Origin: Clostridiaceae bacterium
Lineage (GTDB): Bacteria > Bacillota > Clostridia > Oscillospirales > Acutalibacteraceae
Direction: 5' to 3'
DNA: 17,657 bases
NCBI GenBank assembly: GCA_016292705.1
Contig: JAEDHZ010000006.1
Span: 1 to 17,657, forward strand
Position numbers and translations under genes: made by a program
Notes under the pieces: model-generated
Database searches by the model: none
Told to the model about the DNA's origin: nothing
Seen by the model: only the letters and a program-made list of their open reading frames with translations
Part shown: positions 1 through 7,675 of the stretch, in pieces
Layout: each line of letters begins with the position of its first letter
Position numbering within the stretch: position 1 is the stretch's first letter

Positions 1-155
1 CTTGTTTGATAGTACAGAATAATAAAAAATTGCGGTAGGTGCAAAAGCGCCGGCCGTTTTTCTGTTCCGAAACAGTGCAAAAGACAAATTTTACCACCGC
101 CGGGATTCTGATTTTATTGTCGGAACAAAACAAAAAATGATTGAATTCTTTAAAC

Positions 156-181
156 CGCATATAAGTATGCGATGCTATAAT
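156..181 (+). promoter_or_regulatory. Candidate extended -10 promoter with an overlapping palindrome (galT upstream)
   Basis: TGCTATAAT at 173-181 matches an extended -10 (TGn plus TATAAT). No good -35 is found at 17 bp. The palindrome CGCATA-TAAG-TATGCG lies just upstream at 156-171, where a regulator could overlap the polymerase. This is inferred from the sequence only. Confidence 0.3.
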
Positions 182-238
182 GAAAAAACATATTAAAGAA
201 ACCGGACATTACCGGCAGAGAAAAATATTCAGGGGATA

Positions 239-267
239 TTGATTCGCGGTGCGTTTTGGTGTATTAT
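239..267 (+). promoter_or_regulatory. Candidate galT promoter
   Basis: TTGATT at 239-244 and TATTAT at 262-267 are separated by exactly 17 bp. A second -10-like TATAAT follows at 268-273. The start point would fall near 275, giving a leader of about 80 nt that contains the 305-327 hairpin before the ribosome binding site. Confidence 0.45.
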
Positions 268-304
268 TATAATGTATAGTCGGCTTTTGTCGGCCGTATA
301 ATCA

Positions 305-327
305 GCTGCCGGAGCTTTTTCGGCAGC
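305..327 (+). other. Hairpin in galT leader
   Basis: GCTGCCG (305-311) and CGGCAGC (321-327) form a perfect 7-bp stem with a 9-nt loop, 18 nt upstream of the galT ribosome binding site. There is no T-run after it, so it is not an intrinsic terminator by itself. It may be an mRNA-stabilising or regulatory structure. Confidence 0.4.
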
Positions 328-356
328 ACCCGTAAAAACACCACGGAGGCTTTGCA

Positions 357-1853
357 ATGATATACAGACAAATCAAACTTCTTGTAAAATATGCGCTCGA
401 CTGCGGTCTTATTGAAAAAGGGGACGAAATTTTTTGCATCAACCGTCTGCTTGAAATTCTCGCTCTTGACAGCTTTGAGGACTGCGAAATCCCTGACGGT
501 GAAGTTCAGCTTGAAAGCGTGCTGGGCGCTCTGCTTGATTTTGCCGCCGAAAAAGGACTTATAGAGAACACCGTGACAAGCCGTGACCTTTTTGACACAA
601 AGCTCATGAGCGTTTTTGTTCCCCGTCCGTCCTTTGTTGCTCAAAGGTTTAATTCGCTTTATGAGCAGTCGCCCCAAAAGGCAACCGATTACTACTATGA
701 GCTTTCCTGCAACAGCGATTACATACGCCGCTACCGTGTTTGCCGTGACCTCAAATGGAAGAGCGATAGCGAGTACGGAACACTCGACATCACTGTCAAC
801 CTTTCAAAGCCGGAAAAAACACCGGAAGAAATTGCGGCGGCAAAGCTTGCGCCGCAGGGCGGTTATCCGAAATGTCTGCTCTGCCCGGAAAACGAGGGAT
901 ACGCCGGCCGAATGAACCACTCGGCAAGGCAGAATCACCGTATCATCCCCATAACCATTGACGGCGCAGAGTGGGGCTTTCAGTATTCGCCCTATGTTTA
1001 CTATAACGAGCATTGCATTGTTTTCAACAAAAAACACATTCCGATGAAGATTGACAAAAGTGCGTTCAAAAAGCTGCTTGATTTCACGGAGCTTTTTCCG
1101 CATTACTTCATCGGCTCAAATGCCGATTTGCCGATTGTCGGCGGTTCAATCCTTTCCCATGAGCATTTTCAGGGCGGCCGCTATGAATTTGCAATGGAAA
1201 AGGCTCCGGTTGAAACACCTGTATCATTCAAGGGCTTTGAGGATGTTGACTGCGGTCTTGTAAAATGGCCGATGTCTGTTATCCGCATCCGCTCAAAGGA
1301 GAAAGAAAGACTTGTTGAGCTTGCGGACAAAATCCTTAACGCATGGCGTGGATATACGGATGAGGAATGTTTCATCTTTGCTGAAACGGACGGAGAAAAA
1401 CACAGCACCGTCACCCCCATTGCAAGGCGCAGAGGCGAAGATTTTGAAATGGATCTCGTTCTTCGCAACAACATAACAACAAAGGAATATCCGCTCGGCG
1501 TTTTCCATCCGCATCCCGAGCTGCACAACATCAAAAAGGAAAACATAGGTCTCATTGAGGTTATGGGACTCGCAGTTCTTCCGGCAAGACTTAAAAATGA
1601 AATTGCTCTTCTTGAAAAGGCAATTCTTGAAAACCGTGACATCTCGGACGACAGCGTCCTTTCAAAGCACGCCGAATGGCTCTCATCGTTCAGAGATAAG
1701 TATGACTTCACAGAGGAAAACACGGCGGATATCCTGAAAAAGGAAATCGGACTTGTTTTTTCAAAGGTATTGGAACATGCCGGTGTTTATAAGCGCACCG
1801 AGGAGGGAAGGGCAGGTTTCCTGCGTTTTGTTTCATTCGTCAACGCAAAGTGA
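357..1853 (+). CDS. galT: UDP-glucose--hexose-1-phosphate uridylyltransferase (type 2, Firmicutes form)
   Basis: GalT exchanges UMP between UDP-glucose and galactose-1-phosphate, giving UDP-galactose and glucose-1-phosphate in the cytoplasmic Leloir pathway. The 498-residue length is typical of the Firmicutes GalT family, which is longer than the E. coli type. Visible family features are CLLC at residues 173-176, the NHSARQNHRIIPI stretch at 187-199, NEHCIVF at 217-223, the HIT-like VGGSILSHEHFQGG segment at 261-274, and FHPHPELHNIKKENIG near 383-398. The start is fixed by GGAGG at 345-349, 7 nt before ATG. The partner kinase galK is in the same window but about 5.8 kb away and not in the same operon; galE is not present. 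The next gene, a secreted Fn3 protein, follows 139 bp downstream on the same strand without a clear promoter of its own, so co-transcription is possible. Confidence 0.95.
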   Translation: MIYRQIKLLVKYALDCGLIEKGDEIFCINRLLEILALDSFEDCEIPDGEVQLESVLGALLDFAAEKGLIENTVTSRDLFDTKLMSVFVPRPSFVAQRFNSLYEQSPQKATDYYYELSCNSDYIRRYRVCRDLKWKSDSEYGTLDITVNLSKPEKTPEEIAAAKLAPQGGYPKCLLCPENEGYAGRMNHSARQNHRIIPITIDGAEWGFQYSPYVYYNEHCIVFNKKHIPMKIDKSAFKKLLDFTELFPHYFIGSNADLPIVGGSILSHEHFQGGRYEFAMEKAPVETPVSFKGFEDVDCGLVKWPMSVIRIRSKEKERLVELADKILNAWRGYTDEECFIFAETDGEKHSTVTPIARRRGEDFEMDLVLRNNITTKEYPLGVFHPHPELHNIKKENIGLIEVMGLAVLPARLKNEIALLEKAILENRDISDDSVLSKHAEWLSSFRDKYDFTEENTADILKKEIGLVFSKVLEHAGVYKRTEEGRAGFLRFVSFVNAK

Positions 1854-1992
1854 AAGAACCTGATTTGCCTTGAACGGGCAGAATCATTATTAACCCAATA
1901 AATCATATACCGTCACACCTTGTGCGGCTACAGCAAGGATTCAATGTGATGTTCAAGCACTGTTTGTGGCCGGGAAGGTTATGGTGATAATT

Positions 1993-3651
1993 ATGCAAAG
2001 AAAACATCTGAAATTCGGCTTGCTTTCGCTTGTTATTGCGGCAATGCTGGTTTTCTCGCCGGCATATCTTGCAAACAGGCTTCCGGGAGGAACTGCAATT
2101 GTTGCCGAGGCTGCTTCAAAAAAGGTGCATATCTCCAACTGCAAGATATCGCTTGCCGCCTCTTCAGTAACATACAACGGAAAAGCGCAAAAGCCCAAGG
2201 TTACCGTTACCTACGGAAAAAAGACGCTCAAAAGCGGAACACATTACACCGTTAAGTATTCCTCAAACAAAAATGTCGGAACGGCAAAGGTAACCGTTAC
2301 CGGCATTGACAAGAACGGATACACCGGAAGCAAAACCCTTTCTTTCAAGATTGTTGCAAAAACAATTCCGATGTCAGAATGCAAGGTAAAGGTCACAACA
2401 CCGGTTATATACACAGGAAAGAATCTTACGCCTGCAGTTACTGTTACCTATGGCAAAAAGACGCTCAAAAAGGGTACGCATTACACAGTCACCTATTCCT
2501 CCAACAGAAGCGTCGGCAAGGGCAAGGTCAAAGTCACCGGTATTTCAAAGAACGGCTACAAAAGCAGCAAGACCGTTTCCTTCAGTATTATTCCGCAGAC
2601 CGTAACCGGGCTGAAAATGGCGGACTCAACCCACAACACATTCACTCTGACCTGGAACAGAAGCCCGTTTGTGGACGGATACACAGTCTATTCTTATGAT
2701 TTGAACACAAAGGAGTACACAAGGCTTGCAATTGTTTCAACAACAAAGGCCACCATCAAAAACCTCAAGCCGGGAACCACCTATCGTTTCTCAGTCAGAG
2801 CACACAAGATTGTTGACAACAAGTACTATCGCAGCAATTATTCGGCGGTATTCAAGGCTGTAACAAGACCTGCTCCTGCGGAGAGCGTGTATATAACATA
2901 TCCGAGACCGGACACTGTTCAGCTCAAGTGGAATCCCGTTGCCGGCGCAACCGGATATCAGGTTTACTATTACAACCCCGAAAGGCGATACAGCATCATC
3001 CTTGATGATGTCAAGGGCGCAAGAACGTATACCCTCACAAATCTTGATGAAGGCTCATATATGTTCTCAGTTAGACCTTATCGCACGGAAGGCAGCCTTG
3101 TGATTTACGGTGATCTTCCCAAGTTCACTGCCGGCTCAACGGCAAAAATCACAACCGGCTCATACAAGGTTCAGAGATACACAAACATGGTTGAAAACGG
3201 GAACTATCAGATGACATTCACAACGAATGCTTCAGAGGTTGGCGGACGGAAAGTTTCCTTTGCCGAAAGGAACAATATGGTAGCCATAAAGACGGACTTT
3301 GAAACGAACAGACCGGCAAGAATCGTCTATGACCGCAAAAGCTCGTTCATGTATTTCATCATTGACGGAACAAGCATGAAGTTTAACGACATTTTCGGAA
3401 TGGGCTTCAATATTGCACAGCTTTCCGGAAAGATTCAGTTCCCGAAAACCGGAATCACCTCAACAATTGAAAGAATTAACAGCCGTCCCTGCCAGGTCAA
3501 CTATGTTACCGATTCAAACGGAAATGTCCGGAAGTTCTTCTTCAAGGGCGATGAGCTTGTCACCATTCAGGTTATCTCATCGAGCTCAACAACAGTTTAC
3601 AGCATCAAGGAATTCAAGACTCCGGCAGATGCAGGTATGTTCAGTGTATAA
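1993..3651 (+). CDS. Secreted protein with two Ig-like repeats, two Fn3 domains and an unassigned C-terminal domain
   Basis: 552 residues. The start is placed at ATG 1993 because GGTGAT (1983-1988) sits 4 nt before it and the protein then begins with MQRKHLKFGLL and a hydrophobic stretch, ending in AEAA around residue 41, a normal export signal. GTG 1966 and ATG 1981 are in frame but have poorer spacing. Two tandem repeats of about 77 residues (about 45-121 and 124-200) share VTVTYGKKTLK.GTHYTV.YSSN..VG..KV.VTGI.KNGY, an Ig-like repeat common in Firmicutes surface proteins. Two Fn3 domains follow (about 201-293 and 294-381). The last 165 residues are mostly beta strand in character and include IVYDRKSSFMYFIIDGTSMKFND and end FKTPADAGMFSV; they remind me of LolA/LppX-like lipoprotein folds, but this is tentative. 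There is no LPXTG motif, SLH domain or lipobox, so attachment to the cell is unknown. A strong hairpin at 3695-3745 terminates it. Confidence 0.85.
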   Translation: MQRKHLKFGLLSLVIAAMLVFSPAYLANRLPGGTAIVAEAASKKVHISNCKISLAASSVTYNGKAQKPKVTVTYGKKTLKSGTHYTVKYSSNKNVGTAKVTVTGIDKNGYTGSKTLSFKIVAKTIPMSECKVKVTTPVIYTGKNLTPAVTVTYGKKTLKKGTHYTVTYSSNRSVGKGKVKVTGISKNGYKSSKTVSFSIIPQTVTGLKMADSTHNTFTLTWNRSPFVDGYTVYSYDLNTKEYTRLAIVSTTKATIKNLKPGTTYRFSVRAHKIVDNKYYRSNYSAVFKAVTRPAPAESVYITYPRPDTVQLKWNPVAGATGYQVYYYNPERRYSIILDDVKGARTYTLTNLDEGSYMFSVRPYRTEGSLVIYGDLPKFTAGSTAKITTGSYKVQRYTNMVENGNYQMTFTTNASEVGGRKVSFAERNNMVAIKTDFETNRPARIVYDRKSSFMYFIIDGTSMKFNDIFGMGFNIAQLSGKIQFPKTGITSTIERINSRPCQVNYVTDSNGNVRKFFFKGDELVTIQVISSSSTTVYSIKEFKTPADAGMFSV

Positions 3652-3694
3652 CCTCTGAGAATACTGCGCAGGAGAAAGAGCAAATTCAAAGAAA

Positions 3695-3750
3695 AAAGCT
3701 ATAATCTGCAGAGATAAAAATCATCATTCTGCGGATTATAGCTTTCTTAG
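3695..3750. terminator. Bidirectional intrinsic terminator between convergent genes
   Basis: The arms at 3695-3712 and 3728-3745 form an 18-bp stem with one G-U pair and a 15-nt loop. On the plus strand the tail is TTTCTT. On the minus strand the stem is followed by TTTTTTCTTT, a strong terminator for glyA. The stem sequence AAAGCTATAATC/GATTATAGCTTT recurs in related form at two other places in the window (12595-12649 and 15554-15605). Confidence 0.8.
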
Positions 3751-3926
3751 AGAAGCTCTGATTAAATCTGATGTGCAGATTACGCAGTCAGATTTTTCGT
3801 CAGATTGTGCAAAAGCCGCGCAGGAATCCTATCGGATTTCAAGCGGTTTTTGTGCAATATGGCGGGAAAGATGCAAGTAATATGTGCATCAAAGAGTATA
3901 CTGTGATTTATTCAGAGGTTCCTTAG
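3746..3926. repeat. Palindromic MITE-like element
   Basis: About 171 bp (3751-3921) that folds almost completely on itself and encodes nothing. The ends are imperfect inverted repeats of about 20 bp: AGAAGCTCTGATTAAATC on the left, and the complement of GATTTATTCAGAGGTTCC on the right. CTTAG occurs directly on both sides (3746-3750 and 3922-3926) and could be a target-site duplication. Inside, 3804-3819 pairs with 3843-3858 over 16 bp including three G-U pairs, and GAATCC/GGATTT (3824-3829, 3834-3839) caps the hairpin. GTCAGATT is directly repeated at 3787-3794 and 3799-3806. The element sits between the stop of glyA and the shared terminator, a typical safe insertion site. Mobility is inferred; no transposase is visible in the window. 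Confidence 0.6.
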
Positions 3927-3941
3927 TTGTTGGGTTATCTG

Positions 3942-5192
3942 TTATGCATACAACGGATATTTTTTGCAGATTTCCTCAACGCCGGAAAGAATCTCTTCAC
4001 GGCTGTTTTCAAAATCGGTTGCAGCAAGGGCAATGAATTTTGCAATTTTCTTCATGTCTTCCTCTTTGAGACCTCTTGTTGTCACTGCTGCCGTGCCGAG
4101 ACGAACGCCGCTTGTTACGGAGGGCTTCTGAGGATCGTTGGGAACAGCGTTTTTGTTGGTTGTGATGTTCACGGCATCGAGGCGTTGTTCAAGTTCCTTG
4201 CCCGTAACGCCGAGCGAACGCAGGTCAAGCAGACAGAGGTGGTTGTCCGTTCCGCCGGAAACAAGGTTAACGCCGTTTTTCATCAGCTCTTCGGAAAGAA
4301 CGGCGCAGTTTTTAACAAGCTGATTCTGATATTCCTTGAAGCTTTCGCTGAGAGCTTCGCCGAAGCAGACAGCCTTTGCCGCAATCGTGTGCATGAGCGG
4401 ACCGCCCTGCGAGCCGGGGAAAACAGCCTTGTTGAGTGCGGCGGCATGTTCGGCTTTTGCAAGAATCAGACCTCCTCTCGGGCCTCTGAGTGTTTTGTGT
4501 GTTGTGGTTGTAACAACATCAGCATACGGTACGGGGGAGACATGGAGTCCGGCGGCAACAAGACCTGCAATGTGAGCCATATCAACAAAGAAGATTGCAC
4601 CGACTTTCTTTGCAATCTTTCCGATGCGCTCAAAGTCGATTTCACGCGGATATGCGGAAGCGCCGGCAACAATCATTTTCGGCTGACATTCGAGTGCGGT
4701 TTTTTCAAGCGCATCATAGTCGATATAGCCGTTTTCGTCAACGCCGTAGGAGAAGAAGTTATAAAGCTTTCCGCTGAGATTGACTTTTGAGCCGTGGGTG
4801 AGGTGACCGCCGTCCGCAAGACTCATTCCGAGAACGGTATCACCCGGTTTGAGGAAAGCTGTGTAAACGGCAAAGTTCGCCTGAGAACCGGAGTGTGGCT
4901 GAACATTGGCATATTCGGCGCAGAAAAGCTGCTTTGCCCGTTCAATTGCAATGTTTTCAACAATGTCAACGCATTCGCAGCCTCCGTAATACCTCTTTGA
5001 CGGGTAGCCCTCAGCGTATTTGTTTGTGAGCACGCTGCCCATTGCAGCCATAACCGCCGGAGAAACAATGTTCTCCGAGGCAATAAGTTCAAGCTTTTCC
5101 TGCTGTCTTTTGAGTTCAAGAGCCATTGCATCTGCAACGGCAGGATCGGTTTCTCTGACAAGTCCGATGCTGTCTGGCAAGTTGTTATACAT
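3942..5192 (-). CDS. glyA: Serine hydroxymethyltransferase
   Basis: GlyA is a cytoplasmic PLP enzyme that converts serine and tetrahydrofolate to glycine and 5,10-methylene-tetrahydrofolate, the main source of one-carbon units. The protein has 416 residues, the usual length. The PLP-binding lysine is K233 in VVTTTTHKTLRGPRGG (227-241). Other family landmarks are ELIASENIVS (35-44), NKYAEGYPSKRYYGG (57-71), NVQPHSGSQAN (96-106) and the VDMAHIAGL aspartate/histidine segment (203-211). The start is at 5192, where GGAGG (5204-5200) is 7 nt upstream; an in-frame ATG at 5225 has no such site. It lies 97 bp downstream of serS on the same strand, so the two serine-using genes may be co-transcribed, although a hairpin separates them. 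Its transcript would run through or into the palindromic element at 3751-3921 and end at the strong terminator at 3712-3695. Confidence 0.96.
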   Translation of the reverse strand: MYNNLPDSIGLVRETDPAVADAMALELKRQQEKLELIASENIVSPAVMAAMGSVLTNKYAEGYPSKRYYGGCECVDIVENIAIERAKQLFCAEYANVQPHSGSQANFAVYTAFLKPGDTVLGMSLADGGHLTHGSKVNLSGKLYNFFSYGVDENGYIDYDALEKTALECQPKMIVAGASAYPREIDFERIGKIAKKVGAIFFVDMAHIAGLVAAGLHVSPVPYADVVTTTTHKTLRGPRGGLILAKAEHAAALNKAVFPGSQGGPLMHTIAAKAVCFGEALSESFKEYQNQLVKNCAVLSEELMKNGVNLVSGGTDNHLCLLDLRSLGVTGKELEQRLDAVNITTNKNAVPNDPQKPSVTSGVRLGTAAVTTRGLKEEDMKKIAKFIALAATDFENSREEILSGVEEICKKYPLYA

Positions 5193-5248
5193 CTGGTTAC
5201 CTCCAAAAATTTTTAACGATTGCAATTTTGGTTTAATATAACTGCAGT

Positions 5249-5272
5249 GGCGTTCCGAAAAAAGGGAACGCC
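5249..5272. terminator. Hairpin between serS and glyA
   Basis: GGCGTTCC (5249-5256) and GGAACGCC (5265-5272) form a perfect 8-bp stem with an 8-nt loop. On the minus strand, following serS, the tail is ACTGCAGTTATATT, a poor T-run, so it is likely a weak or partial terminator that still lets glyA be transcribed. On the plus strand a T-run occurs about 11 nt after the stem. Confidence 0.55.
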
Positions 5273-5289
5273 GCCGCAGAACAATTTTT

Positions 5290-6558
5290 TCACTTGATTA
5301 TATCCGTTCCCATATAGCTGCGCAGTACCTCCGGGACGGTAACGCTTCCGTCAGCATTCTGATAGTTTTCAAGAATTGCCGCAACCGTCCTTCCGATTGC
5401 AACACCGGAACCGTTGAGGGTGTGAACAAGCTTTGCCTTGCTCTTTGCGTCTTCCTTATAGCGGATTGAAGCGCGGCGGGCCTGGAAGTCCTCAAAGTTT
5501 GAGCAGGAGGAGATTTCAACATATCTTCCGTAGGACGGCATCCAGACCTCAATGTCATAAGTCTTGGCTGAGGAGAAGCCGATATCACCTGAACTGAGAG
5601 CAACAACTCTGTACGGCAGACCGAGAAGCTGAAGAACCCTTTCCGCATCGTTGGTGAGCGATTCAAGCTCCTTATAGCTTTCCTCGGGCTTTACGAATTT
5701 GACAAGCTCAACCTTGTTGAACTGGTGCTGTCTGATGAGACCTCTTGTGTCCCTGCCTGCGGAACCTGCCTCGGCTCTGAAGCAGGCGGAATATGCGCAG
5801 TACTTGATCGGAAGGCGGCTTCCGTCAAGAATTTCATCACGGTGCATATTGGTCACGGGTACTTCGGCAGTCGGGATGAGAAAATAGTCATTGGTAAGTT
5901 TGAAAGCGTCCTCCTCAAACTTTGGGAGCTGACCGGTGCCGGTCATTGAAGCACGGTTGACCATGAAGGGAGGAAAGACTTCCGTATAGCCATGCTCTGT
6001 GTGGGTATTGAGGAAGAAGTTGATAACGGCTCTTTCAAGTCTTGCGCCGAGGCCTTTATAAAAGTGGAAGCGTGCGCCGGTAACCTTTGCGGCGGTTTCC
6101 GGATCAAGGATTCCGAGTCGGGCGCCGATGTCCCAATGCGCCTCAGTTTCAAAATCAAATTTTTTCGGTTCACCCCAGCGGCGGATTTCAACATTTTCGC
6201 TGTCGTCCTTGCCGATGGGAGTGGTCTCGCTCGGAACATTCGGGAACTCATACATGATGCTCTTCTGTTTGTTTTCAAGAGCGGTGAGTTCATCGTCGTC
6301 AGCCTTGATTGCTTCCTTGACAGCGTTCATCTCCGCCATAAGCTCGCTTGTATCCTTGCCTTCCTTTTTGAGCTGCGGAATCATTTTTCCGGCAGCGTTC
6401 TGGCGGGCCTTGAGCTGATCTCTTTTTGCGGAAAGTTCACGGCGGCGGGCATCAATTTCAAGAATTTCATCAACAAGGGCGTCCATGTCCTTGTTCCTTG
6501 TTTTCATTGCATTTTTAACAAGATCGGGGTTTTCTCTGATAAGTTTAATATCAAGCAT
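5290..6558 (-). CDS. serS: Seryl-tRNA synthetase
   Basis: SerS attaches serine to tRNA-Ser (and to tRNA-Sec where present); cytoplasmic class II synthetase. 422 residues, the standard bacterial length. The N-terminal tRNA-binding coiled-coil arm spans about residues 27-105 (charged heptad-like ELSAKRDQLKARQN and KAIKADDDELTALENKQ-type segments). The serine pocket TAE is at 230-232, motif 2 is FRAEAG...GLIRQHQF (260-280), and motif 3 is NGSGVAIGRTVAAILENYQ (382-400). ATG 6558 is preceded by AAGGAG with 9-nt spacing. Many Firmicutes serS genes carry a T-box leader, but the 280-bp upstream region has no T-box sequence, so regulation appears to be simple promoter control. It is divergent from the VTT membrane protein gene and is followed by glyA. 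Confidence 0.97.
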   Translation of the reverse strand: MLDIKLIRENPDLVKNAMKTRNKDMDALVDEILEIDARRRELSAKRDQLKARQNAAGKMIPQLKKEGKDTSELMAEMNAVKEAIKADDDELTALENKQKSIMYEFPNVPSETTPIGKDDSENVEIRRWGEPKKFDFETEAHWDIGARLGILDPETAAKVTGARFHFYKGLGARLERAVINFFLNTHTEHGYTEVFPPFMVNRASMTGTGQLPKFEEDAFKLTNDYFLIPTAEVPVTNMHRDEILDGSRLPIKYCAYSACFRAEAGSAGRDTRGLIRQHQFNKVELVKFVKPEESYKELESLTNDAERVLQLLGLPYRVVALSSGDIGFSSAKTYDIEVWMPSYGRYVEISSCSNFEDFQARRASIRYKEDAKSKAKLVHTLNGSGVAIGRTVAAILENYQNADGSVTVPEVLRSYMGTDIIK

Positions 6559-6602
6559 TTATCGAATCTCCTTTGAACTGAATATCAACTGCATTAAGTC
6601 AC

Positions 6603-6631
6603 ATTATATCACAGCAGGCAATATTTTTAAA
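6603..6631 (-). promoter_or_regulatory. Candidate serS promoter
   Basis: On the minus strand a perfect TATAAT lies at 6608-6603, about 45 bp before the serS start. The hexamer 17 bp upstream is TTTAAA, a weak -35. The resulting leader of about 38 nt is too short for a T-box. Confidence 0.4.
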
Positions 6632-6768
6632 GCTTTTGACATAAATTTTAGAAATACAAAGAATACGGATTTTTCCCGTCAAAGCTAAAGTTTTTAAGCG
6701 AATTTCACAAAAGGGGCAGGAAAAAATTTCCAATAATAATTAAAAATGAAGAATGTTACAAAAAATCA

Positions 6769-6797
6769 TTGACCGAAAGCTCTTTTTATTATACAAT
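6769..6797 (+). promoter_or_regulatory. Promoter of the VTT membrane protein gene
   Basis: TTGACC at 6769-6774 and TACAAT at 6792-6797, separated by exactly 17 bp. The expected start is near 6804, leaving a leader of about 35 nt with GGAGG at 6826-6830. Confidence 0.7.
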
Positions 6798-6838
6798 GTC
6801 ATTGTGTAACTTTTGCCGCTAAAAAGGAGGAAAAGCGA

Positions 6839-7567
6839 GTGGCTGAGAAAAAAAGCCGGAGTTATGTTCTCAACTTCATAGCCTTCATCTGCTTTACGGT
6901 CGCTCTTGCATTGATTGTTCTTTTGCGCCTTTTTCAGGTTGAGCAGTTTGTTGAGTGGTATAACAAATATACCAGCACGCTTGAGGATTTTGACCGCTGG
7001 ATTCAGGCCAACGGAGCAACATGGTTTTCCGTTGCCGTTATTCTTGCAAACTATACGCTCAAGGCAGTCATCCCGTGGTTCCCGCTTTCTTGCATCTGCG
7101 TGGCGGCCGGTGTTCTTTTCAAGTGGTATTACGCAACTGCAATCAACCTTATCGGTCTTACGATTCTTTTCACAATCAAGTTCTTCTGGGGAAAGAGGTA
7201 CGGCGGGGGAAATGCAGAAAAGATTCTTTCAAAATATGACCGGGCGCATCAGCTCGTTGACAGAAGCAAGCTCGGCTCAACGGTCATTCTCTTTCTGCTG
7301 CGTTTTGTTCCCGGAACACCGGTCAACTCTGTCAGTCAGCTTTACGGAACAACGGACATCAGTTTTCCGAAATATCTTATTGTTTCTCTATTGGGTTTTT
7401 CATACAAGCTTTTTTCGTTCACCACGATCGGACGAAATGTTTTTGACCCTGCGTCCGCAAAGTTCATTGTTCCACTTATCTCCCTTTCAATTTTTACGGG
7501 AGTGGCCATTCTTTCCCTCAACGGAGTGATAGGACTGACAAGACTCGGTTCAAAGAAAGAGGAATAA
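6839..7567 (+). CDS. VTT-domain (TVP38/TMEM64 / DedA-like) integral membrane protein
   Basis: 242 residues starting at GTG 6839, chosen because GGAGG (6826-6830) is 8 nt upstream. The protein has a basic N-terminus, a first membrane helix at about 10-33, and further hydrophobic segments at about 62-93, 97-117, 146-166, 177-197 and 207-232. The RFVPGTPVNSVSQLYG stretch (155-170) matches the conserved arginine and proline-glycine region of the VTT ('SNARE-associated') family. Relatives of this superfamily have been linked to phospholipid or undecaprenyl-phosphate movement across the membrane, but the role of this member cannot be read from the sequence. It has its own promoter (6769-6797) and precedes galK by 108 bp, with a weak hairpin in between, so some read-through into galK is possible. 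A functional link to galactose is not evident. Confidence 0.82.
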   Translation: MAEKKSRSYVLNFIAFICFTVALALIVLLRLFQVEQFVEWYNKYTSTLEDFDRWIQANGATWFSVAVILANYTLKAVIPWFPLSCICVAAGVLFKWYYATAINLIGLTILFTIKFFWGKRYGGGNAEKILSKYDRAHQLVDRSKLGSTVILFLLRFVPGTPVNSVSQLYGTTDISFPKYLIVSLLGFSYKLFSFTTIGRNVFDPASAKFIVPLISLSIFTGVAILSLNGVIGLTRLGSKKEE

Positions 7568-7579
7568 TTTTCCTTTTTT
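7555..7579 (+). terminator. Weak intrinsic terminator after the VTT gene
   Basis: AAAGAGGAA, overlapping the stop codon, can pair with TTCCTTTTT (7570-7578) around the short loop TAATT, with one G-U pair. The T-run partly lies inside the stem, so efficiency is uncertain and read-through into galK is plausible. Confidence 0.4.
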
Positions 7580-7619
7580 AAAGTCAAATTAAATTCTATG
7601 ATTTAAAATTCAAGTTCGA

Positions 7620-7632
7620 TTGCCGTGCGCAA
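7620..7632. promoter_or_regulatory. Imperfect palindrome upstream of galK
   Basis: TTGCC-GTG-CGCAA (13 bp, one mismatch) lies 44 bp before the galK start. TTGC/GCAA half-sites are common in LacI/GalR-type operators, so this is a candidate site for a sugar regulator. The evidence is limited to symmetry and position. Confidence 0.25.
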
Positions 7633-7675
7633 AGTAAAAGTAAATGCTTATAACACACATAAAGGATGATATATC

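Larger units (their letters stand above)
1..356. other. Non-coding region upstream of galT with several inverted repeats
   Basis: No convincing gene is present. An 8-bp perfect inverted repeat (TGTTCCGA at 63-70, TCGGAACA at 120-127) encloses about 50 nt that contain further short GC-rich complementary stretches. A short hairpin GGTGC-AAAA-GCGCC is followed by GGCCG and five T, which could be the end of an upstream transcript. A 6-bp palindrome (CGCATA at 156-161, TATGCG at 166-171) sits directly before TGCTATAAT, an extended -10-like sequence. Hairpin GCTGCCG/CGGCAGC lies at 305-327. Together these look like a promoter region plus a structured galT leader. No known riboswitch class is recognised. 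Confidence 0.5.

Noticed and set aside
267..677. Minus-strand reading frame opposite the galT leader and N-terminus
   Set aside because: It is antisense to galT and its promoter, and has no family resemblance or binding site.
3927..4790. Long plus-strand reading frame (287 codons) opposite glyA
   Set aside because: It lies wholly antisense to a clear glyA, has a cysteine-rich composition with no recognisable domain, and no ribosome binding site at its start.
5992..6576. Plus-strand reading frame opposite serS (194 codons)
   Set aside because: It is antisense to the serS coding sequence with shadow-type composition; the serS motifs in the other strand are unambiguous.
6559..6838. T-box leader for serS
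   Set aside because: The conserved T-box sequence is absent on the minus strand and the predicted leader is only about 38 nt.
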